Shown here: piece by piece, positions 10,663-21,259 of the stretch | Numbering within the stretch: position 1 is the stretch's first letter | Layout of the letters: the number at the start of each line of letters is the position of its first letter | NCBI GenBank assembly: GCA_001579985.1 | Contig: LRSR01014692.1 | Span: forward strand, 1 to 26,325 | Direction of reading: 5' to 3' | From: Hypsibius dujardini | Taxonomy: Eukaryota; Tardigrada; Eutardigrada; Parachela; Hypsibiidae | DNA: 26,325 bases | The notes under the pieces: generated by a model | What the model saw: only the letters and a program-made list of their open reading frames with translations | Databases searched by the model: none | What the model was told of the DNA's origin: nothing | Translations under genes and position numbers: made by a program

Positions 10663-11077
10663 GTACGATCACAGAACGCACTGGCACATGTAGACAACAA
10701 GACAGATGGAGAGTTACGCGGAAACCAACAGACACACAGACAGGCAGTCAGGCAGATAAAGAGACAGTCAGGAGTGGTTCGATATTTTCCTCAGAGATAT
10801 CAGAAGTACTTTCAAAGGACCACTGTTGGGGCACTTCGCTTAATACCCCTGTTCGGGACTCTGTTTCGTTATCAGATTTTGAACGTTTATGCCCTAATCC
10901 TGCTCACGCGTACCCAAACGCCTTATTAACCGGAATTGAGGTTGATCGCTTTGAATCCGCTACAATTGGCAGTTTGATTGCTTTAGTTGAAATTTGGATT
11001 TTCCCTTGAACCCTTTGTAGAAGACGCGAACCCACATTGTTGCTGCGCTTATCGAAATTCAGGTCAGCGTTTCTAGG

Positions 11078-11250
11078 AAATGAGTCGGTTCAATATGATT
11101 TGTGACAAGTTCAGTCGGTTCAGTACAGTTCCACACAAGTTCAGTAGGTTCAGTACAATTCCACACAAGTTCAGTCGGTTCAGCATGATTTGACACAATT
11201 TCAGTCGGTTCAGTTTAATTTCACAAGTTCATTCAGTTCAATATGATTTG
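11078..11250. repeat. 30-bp minisatellite, about six units
   Basis: Units of GTTCAGTCGGTTCAGTA followed by an ATTCCACACAA-type end recur about every 30 bp, with divergence towards the right end. Confidence 0.8.
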
Positions 11251-11500
11251 AAGTCGTTCCACAGCATTCAGCTATATGAGTTACGGCGCAGTAAAAATTT
11301 AAGCTTGTTACACTCGGTGTGCTTGCACTGCAATTAGCGAAGTGTTGCTGTAAAACACGCGCAAATCAAGCAATCAATTTGCATGCGCTGCAGCCTTGTG
11401 GTTTACCATGCATTATTCAAAAATCAAAAAGGGGAGGTGGCCTGCGTTGTGATTAGCCCAACCAAAAATCTGCCAAACACACCCAAAAAACGAAGTGTAT
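11251..11500. repeat. Dispersed repeat R250, copy 1
   Basis: Shares about 250 bp with 19229-19490 in the same orientation. Shared blocks include the GTCGTTC/CATTCAGCT start, CAGCCTTGTGGTTT-like and GGGAGGTGGCCTGCG-like segments. No terminal repeats or coding frame were recognised. Confidence 0.75.
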
Positions 11501-13370
11501 TTTTTAGATATTTAATACAATATATGGAAAATATAGAGTTAATATTATATCTGAAAAAATAATTCAAAAATTTAATGTAATAATTCGCAATGAGAATTTT
11601 CCTTCCCGGACACGTGTCAACAGACAGGTTAAAGAAACACAGAAAACGCCAAATGATTCTCCCGTAAAGTGAAGTTTTAATCCTAAAATTAAATCGCAAT
11701 TCTATTTAGTTGAGACTCATACAATTCCTAATATAATTTAACTCTCTGAGTACCAGTCAGCTTACACTGACTTATTTCTTCCTTTAAACTCGATTTGCAC
11801 GAGTATTTGGGCTTTTCGAAACCTTTTTTTTTAACAGATTCGTTAGTAAAAAGCGAGAACAACTTTTGAAAAAATAAAAAACAGAAAGTTGAAGTGGTGA
11901 AAACTCAATAATTCTTTAACGACTATTGGCGTCAAAATGACGACAAGCGACTTTCGTTCTTTTTTTCATCTCCAAGACGGTTCAATCGTTTTAGGTAAGT
12001 TAATTGATACTTAATGTTGAAATGTTTTTTCAAAATCAAAAATTTATTTGTTGTGGATTTGGTGGCTGAACACTGTCAGTAAAAAAATAACAAAAATGAC
12101 CATTTTATGCCATTTTTGGTCGCCGACCACCGTCAAACGGGAAAAAATAACATAAATAAGATCTCTTTTGAAACATTTTTGAAAAAAAATTCAAAAGTTC
12201 AAAAGATTTGGTTGAACTGGTCCAATCGTCTGGGCGTGGCTAGCGGTTAAAATAGACTAGCTCAATTTGTCGAAATATCAATAAAACGTAATTACAAAAA
12301 TGCAGATTGATTAAATGAAGAATTGAACAACGAAAATGATGCAAAATGTAGTGCGACAATTTTTGGTCAAAATATTGAAAACTGAAATTTTGCAAAACTA
12401 TCCGAAATTATTTGAAATTTATTGTTTTTTTTGTTTTGTTTTTCTTATGAAGCCGTATTAAGTCAAGGGCAAATAGTTTTGGCGTCAGTATCAAGTCGGA
12501 TCTGGTACCGAAAGTTTTCTGGTTAAGCCAATTTTGGCTGACCTAGCATTTTCCGTCGCTCAAATATTTAATTAGTAAGTACCTTTTTTTAACAACTTCA
12601 ATTTCAAAATAAATTTTTTTAACGACTGTCGCTCAGTTTGACAGCCGTTAACCCAATTTTTGGGGCAAAATATTGTGTCAGACGCTTATCTGACCTATAA
12701 CTGGCAAGAGAGTTTGACAGTTTCCCTGTTCAGGCTGTTAATAACTTTCGCACATGAGCGAAAGTGTTTGAAATTAGCTTTTCTCGAAGTAGATGTTTTC
12801 CTAACCACTGTCAGGTTATCTAAGACGACAGCTGAAGTGATGACAACACGGCCACAAAAATAATATGAATCAAATTATATGTTATCATAAATAAATATTA
12901 TATATATAGTAGTATATATAAAATATAATAGAATCACGAAATGAAAATTGCTCAGAATACTTATCCCTGTTAAGGAAAATTCTAACTCATTTAGAATTTT
13001 CATCCATTGAAAAGGGTAATAAAAGGGGTCAAAATCACCCCCCTATTTCAAAAAATTGTAGGAAAATGGCTCTTTTTACCCACAAAAAATCGTAGTTTCT
13101 TAGAAATACCTTTCAAATTTTTTTCAAATTATCGTAAAATGCATTAATTTAATAACCGCCTTTTTTTAAACATTAATAATAAACTAAATAATGATTCATT
13201 TAAGTATTGAGAAAAATTAAGTTTTATTTGTGCTTTTAAAGCGTTGATCAGACGCTAATAGATAAAACAAATTTTCACAAATACTTGAAAAAACTACATT
13301 TATTTATTTATTTATGAAGTAACTTATTAAATTTAGTTAAGTAAAAATCAAAGACAATAATGTTTTACAA
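11501..13370. other. A/T-rich region without recognisable gene
   Basis: Long A/T-rich non-coding sequence. Around 12040-12160 two degenerate direct repeats share a GTC-A-rich-AAAAAATAAC core. No exon or transposase motif was seen. Confidence 0.4.
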
Positions 13371-13374
13371 TTTC

Positions 13375-13405
13375 GTCTAGCGACTCCTGTCGCAGACTAA
13401 ACTAG
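13375..13405 (+). other. Possible Helitron-like 3' end
   Basis: A hairpin, GTCT.GCGAC...GTCGC.GAC, is followed eight bases later by CTAG. This resembles a Helitron 3' terminus (hairpin then CTRR), but the next base is G rather than the expected T and no 5' end was identified. Confidence 0.2.
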
Positions 13406-13851
13406 GCGTTTCCGAGCGGGAAATTTCCTCCCTGTGCAGCTGTTTTGGCGGGCCACAGGGCCCCGACCAAGGTTTTATTCCCGTTCCAAAAACTGGCCGC
13501 AAATTTGCGCCAAAAATTAAAAAAAATTTCCACGGTTTTCAAACTTCAAACAGCGTCTAAAAAAACCAGAAAAAAACCGAAAAAAAACTCCAAAAAAACC
13601 AACCAGTCATTCAAAAATCCAAGTTGCCGGAACCAATATTGAGGGGGAGCTATAGACTGATTTGAGTGCCGCGAATGGAAGAAGGGAACGGAAACGAGAT
13701 GAACACGACACTGATTTTATGTTGTGAGCGTCGAGCTGAAAGCTCAAACGCTCACCGTAGGAATACACAGAAACACCAATCATCCGATCAAAACATACAC
13801 AAATATGTAATGGGGCGGGGCCTGCGAGGCACTGCCTAAACAAAAGACAGA

Positions 13852-13961
13852 TTGGCAGGCAAACAGACAGTCAGACAAACAGACAGACAGATTGTCAGGC
13901 AGACAGTCAGGCAGATAGACAGACAGACAAGCAGACAGACAGACAGACGGACAGGCGGACA
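13852..13961. repeat. (CAGA)n microsatellite
   Basis: CAGACAGT/CAGACAAA-type repeats of about 110 bp directly before the left arm of the inverted duplication. Confidence 0.85.
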
Positions 13962-13966
13962 GTTAT

Positions 13967-14540
13967 TTTTATTTCATTCCCCTTTCTGTTGCGGCGGATA
14001 CTTGACAAAGCAAGAGGTAATGTACCATTTTATTTTCTGTTCCAATTAAAGCCCTTCGATATCATCAAATACATCGACGATCGAATCTCTCAGTGTGTCT
14101 GTCTGTCTACTCTTTAGTCGGAAAATGCGCTTTTTGCAGGCAGGTGTTACAACCGTAACGGCTGTGGGTTTGAAAAGGCGTATCTACCCTTCGCGTCAAG
14201 CTCATCTGTTTATCTGTCAACCTAGCTTTATATTTGTAGGCAGAGAGACAAGCATTTAGATGGGCAAACAGGTTGATAGACAGAAGGACATGCAGACATA
14301 CAGACATACAGACGTATTCACGCATATGTCTTTATGTCTGCGCGTCTTTCTGTCTATCAACTTGTGCGTCCATTTATATGTTTCTTTGTCTGCCTATACA
14401 TATATATCGTCGATGTATCTGATGATATCGAAAGGCTTTAAGTGGAACAAAAAATAAAATGGTACATTACCTCCTGCTTTTTGACTGCCAACTCTTGCTT
14501 TGTCAATGTATCCGCTGCAACAGAAAGGGGAATGAAACAA
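13967..14540. repeat. Inverted repeat carrying septin exon-3 fragments around a CAGAC foldback
   Basis: Segment 13967-14083 recurs inverted at 14406-14540. Shared pieces include CCCCTTTCTGTTGC, GGTAATGTACCATTTTATTTT and a short coding-like end: PFDIIKYIDDR on plus and PFDIIRYIDD on minus. That end corresponds to PIIRYIDDQ of septin exon 3. Between them, 14238-14396 is a palindrome with AGGCAGA...TCTGCCT ends and CAGACA/TGTCTG arms. The septin pieces are too short to function. Confidence 0.65.
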
Positions 14541-14605
14541 AAATAACTGTCCGCCTGGCGACAAACTGGCGTAATAAACAGAGACTGCCTGATTTGTATT
14601 TTCAG

Positions 14606-16924
14606 ATCCGTTTCCTCGCGTGCCGCATATGGAGTAGTATGGCTCTTCGAGAATCCAACAATTTGCCCACCACCGCTTCCCTAAAGTATTCGAAGAAGTT
14701 ACGGTACGTTTGTATTTGTGTTGGTTTGCTCGTGAACTCTTGTGCTCTTTCAACGACTTTTTCACTTCATTTCATTATCCGATCCCCGTTGCCGCCAGTC
14801 ACGCCCTCTCCTTCATCTGTCGTTCTGCTTATTCCCTCATCTGAGTTGGATGTTGATCGCGTCGCCTGTTGCGCGATCATCTCTCACATCCTCGGCCTGA
14901 AGCTGACTATCTCGTTTAGGCCGATTTTTGATTTTGGGCATTTAAAACACATTTTAAAATAATTTAAAAACGCTAATGTGAATGTATAGCTGGCGGAGAA
15001 ACTTACTCAATTCACTAGCCGTTGATTGATGTGTTTTAGCTGGACGCGAAAAGGTTAATTGATTTTTTGCCACAAGACACGTAGCTTTAATAAGTAAGCA
15101 AATAAACGGTCGATTGATTGGTTGATTGACTCGCGTTAACACTGATAAGCTAATGGTTGATTGGTCGATCAAAATGAAACATTGCACTTGACTGGTTGAA
15201 CCATCAATCAATGCTTTTCTATTTGCATGTGCTTCATTAAATTTATCAACGCCTGCGATCCGTAGCAAGTTTTTCGCCAGCTGTAGTTCGGGTGTGTTTT
15301 TCCTCGAGGGATGGAGTGCGTGAATCTATAATAAATGTTATCGTGTTTTTTTTTGCTGATTAGCCTAATGCCAGACTTAATCGCGTTGGAGTTAAAAGTA
15401 TTGATACTTAAGTTTTTCTTTTGAATTGTGTTTCATTGCGAGGGGAGTTTGATTGTGGTAAAAAGCGTTTCAGATTCCGAAAACCATTCAAGAATGGACA
15501 ATGGACACCGCTATCAATGCACTAGTACCCTGTTGTAACCCGAAAGGAAGGCGTAAAAATGACAAGACAAAAACGCGTTTTCAGTTTGAAAATGATCAGT
15601 GCATTAATAGCGGTGTCCCTTGTCCACTCTGAATGGTTTTCGGAAATCTGAAACGCTACTTCCCACGCCGTCACAGTCAAACTTTCCTCGCAATAAAACA
15701 CAATCCAGAAGAAAACTTACATATCAATACTGTTTACTCCAGCATGATAAAGTCATGCAATAAACTACTCAGTAACAATCTAACACGATAGAATTTGTTG
15801 AACGTTGACACACTCCATCCCTCCAGGAAAAAACACACGCGAACTTTAGCTGCAAAGAAACTTGCTAGAGTTCGCAAGCCGTTGATTGATTTAGTTTAGT
15901 ATATGCGAAATGGAAAAGCTTTGATTGATATATTGACCTGTCAAGTGCAGTGTTTCGGCTTGATCATTCAATCAACCTCTCGCGCTTCAGTGTTCATATT
16001 AGTAAATCAACCAATCAATCAACCGTTCGTTCGCACAATGCTTTCACATTTTGCATATACCATACTAAATCAATCAACGCCTGGGGAACGGTAACAAGTT
16101 TTTCCGCCAGCTGTAGCTCTACAAATGTGGTCCTTGTCTTTGTGGTTTAGCCCACTTACGACATGCACGAACGGGTGGTCTTTGCGGCCACACTCGTGTT
16201 CGCCAACAGCTGCGAGGCTCTGCAGCTTGATGCTTATCGGCCGAGGCCGGGCAGTGTTAAGGCGGCTAAGGAGGGTGACAACGGTGTGTCAGACGATTCG
16301 GAGCGCTCGCGCGGGGACGTCCAGCAACCGCTGATTGTCGTCGTCGGCAATGGCTCCATCAACTGCGGCCTGAGAAAGGAGAGTGTGCAGTGGAATGTCA
16401 AATGCCACGACGCGGGGTCGGCTCCCCTGGGCCGGCAGCCCGTCTCCGACGCCAAGATGAGTTGCGCCTCTTAAATGGGCTATACTGAATCCCTCTCCGC
16501 TCTACGGGGCAACATCGACACCTCGTTTCTCCTGCAATGCGGGGTGTACATTGCAGTCGCCGTAAAAATTTCACTGCAACCGGGCGGATCTGCAACGGGA
16601 GAATGGAAACGTGAAGGATAACATCACGGTAAAGTGAATTTTATCTGACGGGGTTCCGGAAACTTGCAATGGGGCGGGGCAAGGGTAAAACTTGATCAAC
16701 AAATCAACCATGTGAATTCCACATACAGCAAATTTTTCAACATACACCCCTGGTTTATTGGACGCCCAACCGGAAGAATCCTAGCCGTATGTCAAGCTGC
16801 CAATTCCGTTGCTGTTTGGAGGTGTCGACGACGAACAATTTTATCTACAGAACCAGGGGAAGATGTATTCTTTCAACGTTGTCACACTGGTCCGTGAGAT
16901 CATAAACTGCCTACTATGAAGCGA
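14606..16924 (+). pseudogene. Family X gene, plus-strand copy X1 (broken)
   Basis: Exon A (14606-14703, 98 bp) matches the minus-strand copy. Exon B homology starts at 14776, but its acceptor AG has become AT, and homology stops near 14920. Exon C/D (16151-16628) reads YDMHERVVFAATLVFANSCE and later VQWNVKCHDAG. It meets TAA where the other copy reads LAVEV, because of a 9-bp deletion, and carries a further +1 frameshift before its donor. A partial exon E (about 16770-16924) has an in-frame TAG, then VKLPIPLLFGGVDDEQ. The palindrome at 14988-16112 splits B from C/D. Function unknown; see the minus-strand copy for the domain guess. Confidence 0.65.
14988..16112. mobile_element. Large nested palindrome (about 1.1 kb) with ATTG-rich hairpins
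   Basis: Arms of about 530 bp are imperfect inverted repeats around a centre near 15550. Outer ends are AGCTGGCGGA/TTCCGCCAGCT. Inner arms share GTTTCAGATT, CCGAAAACCATTC and GACACCGCTAT. Each arm itself folds, with GTTGATTGAT/ATCAATCAAC halves. Part of an arm recurs alone at about 22300-22410 beside the other X copy. No coding sequence or clear target duplication. Confidence 0.75.
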
Positions 16925-17239
16925 GTAAGTTTGTTTGTTTGTCGGCATGCCTGTCTTTGTGTTTGTCTGGCATCCAGACATACAAACCGCAACATATTCA
17001 GAACAGTTGCGAGACTACGTACAGATACATGGGTACAGATACATGGGTAAAACATGAGCGCTTCCAGGCTTCCAAGAACACACCCATCCCGGCGATTGAA
17101 GTAGATCTAATTTTTTTCTTGTCGTCAAAAGGTGCCGTTTTGGAGCCAACGATTTCGGTCGCGACCGATTAAACGCGATGCGTTGGAAAAGTGGAGCCCA
17201 TTTTAAAATTCATGCGTCTGTTGAATCTCAACCTAACTG

Positions 17240-17345
17240 GCTACATGTCTCTCTGTCTGTCTGGCTTTTTCTGTGTGTGTGTGTCTGTTTGTTCGACTGT
17301 ATATCTATTTGGTTGCTTGTTTTTGTGTCGGTTTGTCTGTGTGAA
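17240..17345. repeat. Degenerate TGTCTG-rich tract
   Basis: Short CTGT/TGTG-rich stretch between pieces X1 and X1b. Nearby, ACAGATACATGGGTA is directly duplicated (about 17020-17050). Confidence 0.6.
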
Positions 17346-17695
17346 GTTGCATGAAAGAAAAGTACGTTGTTGTTCTTTTCTCGTAAACGCGGAGAAATCG
17401 GGCTCCTCGATCTGTCGCGGAAATTTTGACTGAACATCAGGAATTGGAAGGCGACCTGATTGAGCTCTGCAGGAATCCTCAGCGTGTCGTGCTGGTTTAT
17501 CTGCTTGTGGTATTGTTGTCTACCCCGTATGTAATGAGTTTTTTTTCGAGTTACTTTGATGAATTCTTGAGATTTATTCAAGTTTTTTTCCGGAAAAATA
17601 AGATATTTTGCTTTGGAGTTAAATTTTGCTGCATAAGCTTGCTTGAATCTGATCTGATACTTACTTTTCTTTTAGTCTTTGACTATTGACCTTTA

Positions 17696-17960
17696 TTTTG
17701 ATCAAAACCACAACGATATTTTTAATTTTCGCGGAAGGAAGCTTTATTATTCTGTTCGATTAACCCTCTTTCTCACCTTTCGCGACACTACCGCCAATCA
17801 ATAGTTCAATTCTGGGTCCACTGTTTCAGAACCAATATAAGAAATAGAACTATTGATGGGCGGAAGTGTCGTAAGAGGAGAGAAAGAGGGTTCACTGGAA
17901 CAAAAAAGTTAAAGCCTCTTTCCGGAAAAATGAAAAGTATCATTGTGGTTTTGACCAAAA
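17696..17960. mobile_element. Foldback element, about 265 bp
   Basis: Imperfect inverted arms begin TTTTGATCAAAACCACAA and contain CCCTCTTTCTC and CAATAGTTC. A half copy, one arm only, lies at 19041-19187. Confidence 0.75.
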
Positions 17961-17984
17961 TTGATGCTCACCGAATATTTTTGG

Positions 17985-18050
17985 CCCACCATTGAGGCCT
18001 CGAATTTTCGGTTTGTTTTTTCCTGTGTCGGCACTGTGTAAGTGTCATAA
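17985..18050 (+). pseudogene. Septin intron 2/exon 3 boundary fragment
   Basis: Matches the minus strand of 200-130, that is the end of septin intron 2 and the first bases of exon 3: GAGGCCTCGAATT, then CTGTGTAAGTGTC in place of CTGTGTAGGTGTC. The homology ends within a few codons. It sits directly upstream of family X piece X1b. Confidence 0.6.
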
Positions 18051-18123
18051 AACGAATATAGCATGGACATGGTCAACCAAAACAGCACTCAACCGTTTAT
18101 TCGCTAATCAGGTAAAGTTTCAG

Positions 18124-18869
18124 GTATTGGGTGGTCTTTGCGGCCACACTCGTGTTCACCAACAGCTGCGAGGCTCTGCAGCTGGAGGATGGGAACGTCA
18201 AGGATGCCATCACGGTACTTTGAATAACGTGTTTTTGAATGGGTTAAACAGGTTTTGAATGTATTTCATTTTAATGCAAAACTTTGTTTGAACTCTGCAT
18301 TCTGCAAAAATTCTCCCAATTCAGCTCATTTACGCGGAGAGGGACATCACAATGGGGGACCTGATACGGCGCGGGCGGCGCTTTTATTCGATTTACGAAT
18401 AGACGCTGGATTGATTGGTTAATTGTTTGACTTAAACACTGATTGGCGAATGGCTGATCAGTTGGTTGATTGATTCATTTGAGCACCAATCAGCAGATGA
18501 TCGATAAATTGGTTTCTCCGCCAGCAGACAAACAGACAGACACGCGGAAAAAAAACAAGCAGACAGTTGAACAGAATTCGATTGACAGATGTGCGGACAT
18601 AGATAAATATACGTGAGCGGCGCTTCGAGCGATTAGTGCGCTTCGGCGAACTGAACGAGCTTCACCGGTTGGCTCAACAGGATGCAAAGATTTTTGCAAA
18701 GCGCCACGCCCCGCTGAAGGTATTCTGGCCGAATGTCAAGCTGCCCATTCGCTGCTATTTAAAGTGTCGACCAGAAACGTTATCTCCCGCAGGACCAGAG
18801 AACAATATTTTCTTTCATTGTCCTAACGTTTGTCTGTGAGATCAGGTACTGCCTGTTGCATTTAGGCGC
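18124..18869 (+). pseudogene. Family X gene, second plus-strand copy X1b (internally deleted, interrupted)
   Basis: A mini exon at 18124-18214 reads VVFAATLVFTNSCEALQLED, then GNVKDAIT. It joins the start and end of exon C/D in frame at a CTGCAG shared by both, so the middle (including the nuclease-like part) is gone. Exon E follows from 18325 (LIYAERD...RRGRRF) but is split by the insertion at 18384-18616 and resumes RRFERLVRFGELNELHRLA...WPNVKLPI, with a possible donor GTAAGT at 18870. Reading-frame changes follow after KLPI. Upstream exons A and B are absent here; a septin fragment (17985-18050) takes their place. Confidence 0.6.
18384..18616. mobile_element. 233-bp insertion flanked by 9-bp direct repeats
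   Basis: GCGGCGCTT is present on both sides (18375-18383 and 18617-18625), and exon E sequence resumes exactly after it. The insert holds two ATTGATTGG-type minisatellite units and a CAGACA microsatellite. The 9-bp duplication recalls Mutator-like elements, but no clear terminal inverted repeats are visible. Confidence 0.7.
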
Positions 18870-19040
18870 GTAAGTCAACGACAAAATTCAATACACTAGA
18901 GGGTCCGGGGAATGGGCAGAAGGGGCGGGGTAAGGGGTGGCTAAGTGTTTGATTAGTTTTTAATTTAATTTTTTTTCCAAAAACCAAAGAAAAATAAAAA
19001 CTAGAATATCTGTCTATAAAAATAATAATAAGCGGTGAGC

Positions 19041-19187
19041 GTTAATTTTAACCAAAGCCGAAATGAAACTTTTAACTTTTGCGGAAGGAAGTTTTATTTT
19101 TTCTTGTTCGGGTATACCTCTTTCTCTCTTTCGCGACATTTTTGTCAATCAAAAGTTCTACTTGTTTAATTGGTTCTGAAACAGTGA
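19041..19187. repeat. Half copy of the 17696 foldback
   Basis: Matches one arm: GCGGAAGGAAG, CCTCTTTCTCTC, TTTCGCGACA and AATCAAAAGTTCTA, then TTGGTTCTGAAACAG. Confidence 0.7.
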
Positions 19188-19228
19188 ATTGGTTGATTGA
19201 CTAGCTTGAACATTGAGAGGCAGATGGT

Positions 19229-19490
19229 GAAGTCGTTCAGAGCATTCAGCTGTACCAATCGATGTTTAGTACGATACAGTAAATTAATTTGAGCTTTTAC
19301 AGTCGGTGTGCTTGAACTGGAATCAGCAAGCTGTTGCTGAAAAAAACTCGCCAATCATTTAATTGATTCGCGCGTTCTGCAACCTTGTGGTTTGACCATG
19401 CAACAATCAAAACTCAAAAAGCGGAGGTGGCCTGCGCTGTAAATGGTCCAACCATAAATCTGCCCGAATACGCCCAAACGACGCGATATA
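19229..19490. repeat. Dispersed repeat R250, copy 2
   Basis: Second copy of the 11251-11500 repeat in the same orientation, with substitutions and small indels. Confidence 0.75.
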
Positions 19491-19499
19491 TCACTTTGG

Positions 19500-19735
19500 C
19501 AGCTCGTAACGCAGCTTGTGACAGGCAATCATGTAGTAATCGTTTTCTCAGAGGGTTTCCTCTTCCAACGGAACCACACCATCGTCGTAGGACGGCTGGC
19601 GGGAGACAGTCAACTTCCGGCCGTGGATATGAGAGGTGACCGCGCAGCAGGCGACCTGATCAATGACAAATTTAAATGAGAGAATGGGCAAAACGACAGA
19701 TGAAGGAGAGGGGAAGACTGGCGGTAATGGGGTCC
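19500..19735 (-). pseudogene. Family X exon B, isolated copy X3 (broken)
   Basis: On the minus strand it reads PSPSSVVLPI, VACCAVTSHI, GRKLTVS and YDDGVVPLEEETL, then a TGA where the 23990 copy has TCA (Ser). After that it resumes NDYYMIACHKLRYELP. No other X exons are next to it. Confidence 0.65.
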
Positions 19736-19745
19736 TCCTTCAACA

Positions 19746-19882
19746 ACAGCTGAACAACTGATTATGCAAACCATGCCATTGATTGGTCGATTGTTTTGTT
19801 TTATTTTGCTTCTTAACCACTTCCTAGTTTAAAACAATCGACCAATCAATTGCATGGTTTGCATTTTCAATTGTTCAGTTGA
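19746..19882. mobile_element. Foldback/MITE, about 137 bp
   Basis: Inverted arms of about 50 bp contain ATGCAAACCATG and ATTGATTGGTCGATTGTTTT. It lies directly beside the X3 exon fragment. Confidence 0.75.
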
Positions 19883-20126
19883 AAAACGAGGGGCGTATGA
19901 ATCATGAAAATTGTGATCTTGTTTCGCAAGCTCCGGATTAGCTTTTAGTACGAATAATTAGGTTAAAGTCACAGCTATCGATTGATATTGTAAAACTTGC
20001 TCACTCTGGCAGCGAAGCGCGCATCAATCCCTTGTCAATTATATCACTAGTCGAACTACCGTAGCTAGACTAAGGAAAACACAGCCCAGCCGGAGTATCG
20101 GAGGTTCAGCGTGTTTTCGGAGTGTC

Positions 20127-20230
20127 CCAGCACAACATCTCCCTGTTGGACCGCTGTTCGGGGTAGAGTGTCTGCTCCAGCAGTGTAGCGTGCCCGTGGA
20201 AGCTCCTCATTCGATTCAACATTGTCGCTT
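20127..20230 (-). pseudogene. Duplicated fragment of CEP192-like exon 4
   Basis: The minus strand matches 5647-5754 of the CEP192-like gene with only about three substitutions and one deletion of about 7 bp. Shared stretches include GGAGCTTCCACGGGCACGC and CTACCCCGAACAGCGGTCC. It begins two bases after a TTGTTGTAG acceptor-like sequence (minus strand). It is a partial copy on the opposite strand, about 14 kb away. Confidence 0.85.
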
Positions 20231-20339
20231 ATCTACAACAAAAGAAAAGCATGGTATTTTCTACCTGAACCGAATGGATGAGCTGTCAAGATGACCTACC
20301 CAAGACTTGCGCAGACTTCAATCCTGACTGAACGACACG

Positions 20340-20670
20340 ACGGAAGATGGCCGATATAACAAAACTAAACTGAACTAAAATAAACTAAAACAAAATTGAA
20401 AGTTTTATGATTATTATTCTAGTTTTATTTTTTATTCGGTTTTTGAAAATAAATAAACAAAAATTTTTATGAATAAGGCCAAATTGACTAAAACTAAACT
20501 AAAATTATCAAGCTACATTGACTAATAAAAACTAAAAGTTTTAGTCAATACGGATTTATCTGAAAAATATTAAAAACTAAAAATAGCAGCTAATTTGACA
20601 AAACTAAACATGAAACTTTTGAACATTAAAAGAGGAGCAACTAAATTAAAAACTAAGTTACTGAGTCTGT
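20340..20670. repeat. A-rich degenerate AAACTAAA repeat region
   Basis: Dispersed ACTAAAACTAA motifs over about 330 bp; no ends or target duplication found and no gene. Confidence 0.5.
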
Positions 20671-20779
20671 TGTTTATCTAATGTTATTTGTCCGTTTGTC
20701 TGTCTGCCTGCCTTTGTTTTTCTCTGCGTCAGTCTACTTTCCGTATGTTTGTCCGTCTTTCTTCTTCCTCGGTTGTTTT

Positions 20780-20910
20780 AAAAAATCAAGTTAGTCAACC
20801 CTTTAGTTTTTGCCAAGCCCTTGCCAACTGGGCAACAACTTACCGCGCCCAGCGTCATGAAAATCTGGTGTTTGGCAGTTCGGGCCCGGCGGCCATCATG
20901 CGGAAAGTCT
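20780..20910 (+). other. Possible terminal exon of an unidentified gene
   Basis: The open frame ends ANWATTYRAQRHENLVFGSS...AAIMRKV, stop at 20908-20910. Its composition looks like real protein, in contrast to the surrounding repeats. It is preceded by a CTGT tract at about 20690-20740. No family recognised and the upstream exon was not found. Confidence 0.3.
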
Positions 20911-21259
20911 AACAAAAAAGAAAACTAACGACCCACTCCGATTCGATGCATCGCCTCTCACTAATTACTAACAGCATACATTTACACCAGCGTTGTTTAA
21001 TAAACTTTTTGAATTTAAATGAAGTATTGAATAAATTTAAATCTGCCGGGCAAAACTTATTGACCGACACTAAAAAAACTTATTTTACACCATTTAAATG
21101 AAAAACCGCATTTTCAGCAAAAATAAAATGGCCAATACCGCAACATTTAAAGCCGAATTATTAATTTTAAATAAAAATGCTCAGTACTATTGCATTCCGA
21201 ATAAAAGCATACTTTATCTAATATAAAGTCGCTTTTTGAGTTCGCAAATAATCTCTGGG

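Noticed and set aside
11424-11699. 91-codon minus-strand open frame
   Set aside because: A/T-rich, low-complexity Phe/Ile/Tyr/Asn content overlapping dispersed repeat R250, with no homologue recognised.
12660-12863. 67-codon plus-strand open frame in the A/T-rich region
   Set aside because: Short, no motif, no splice context; expected by chance.
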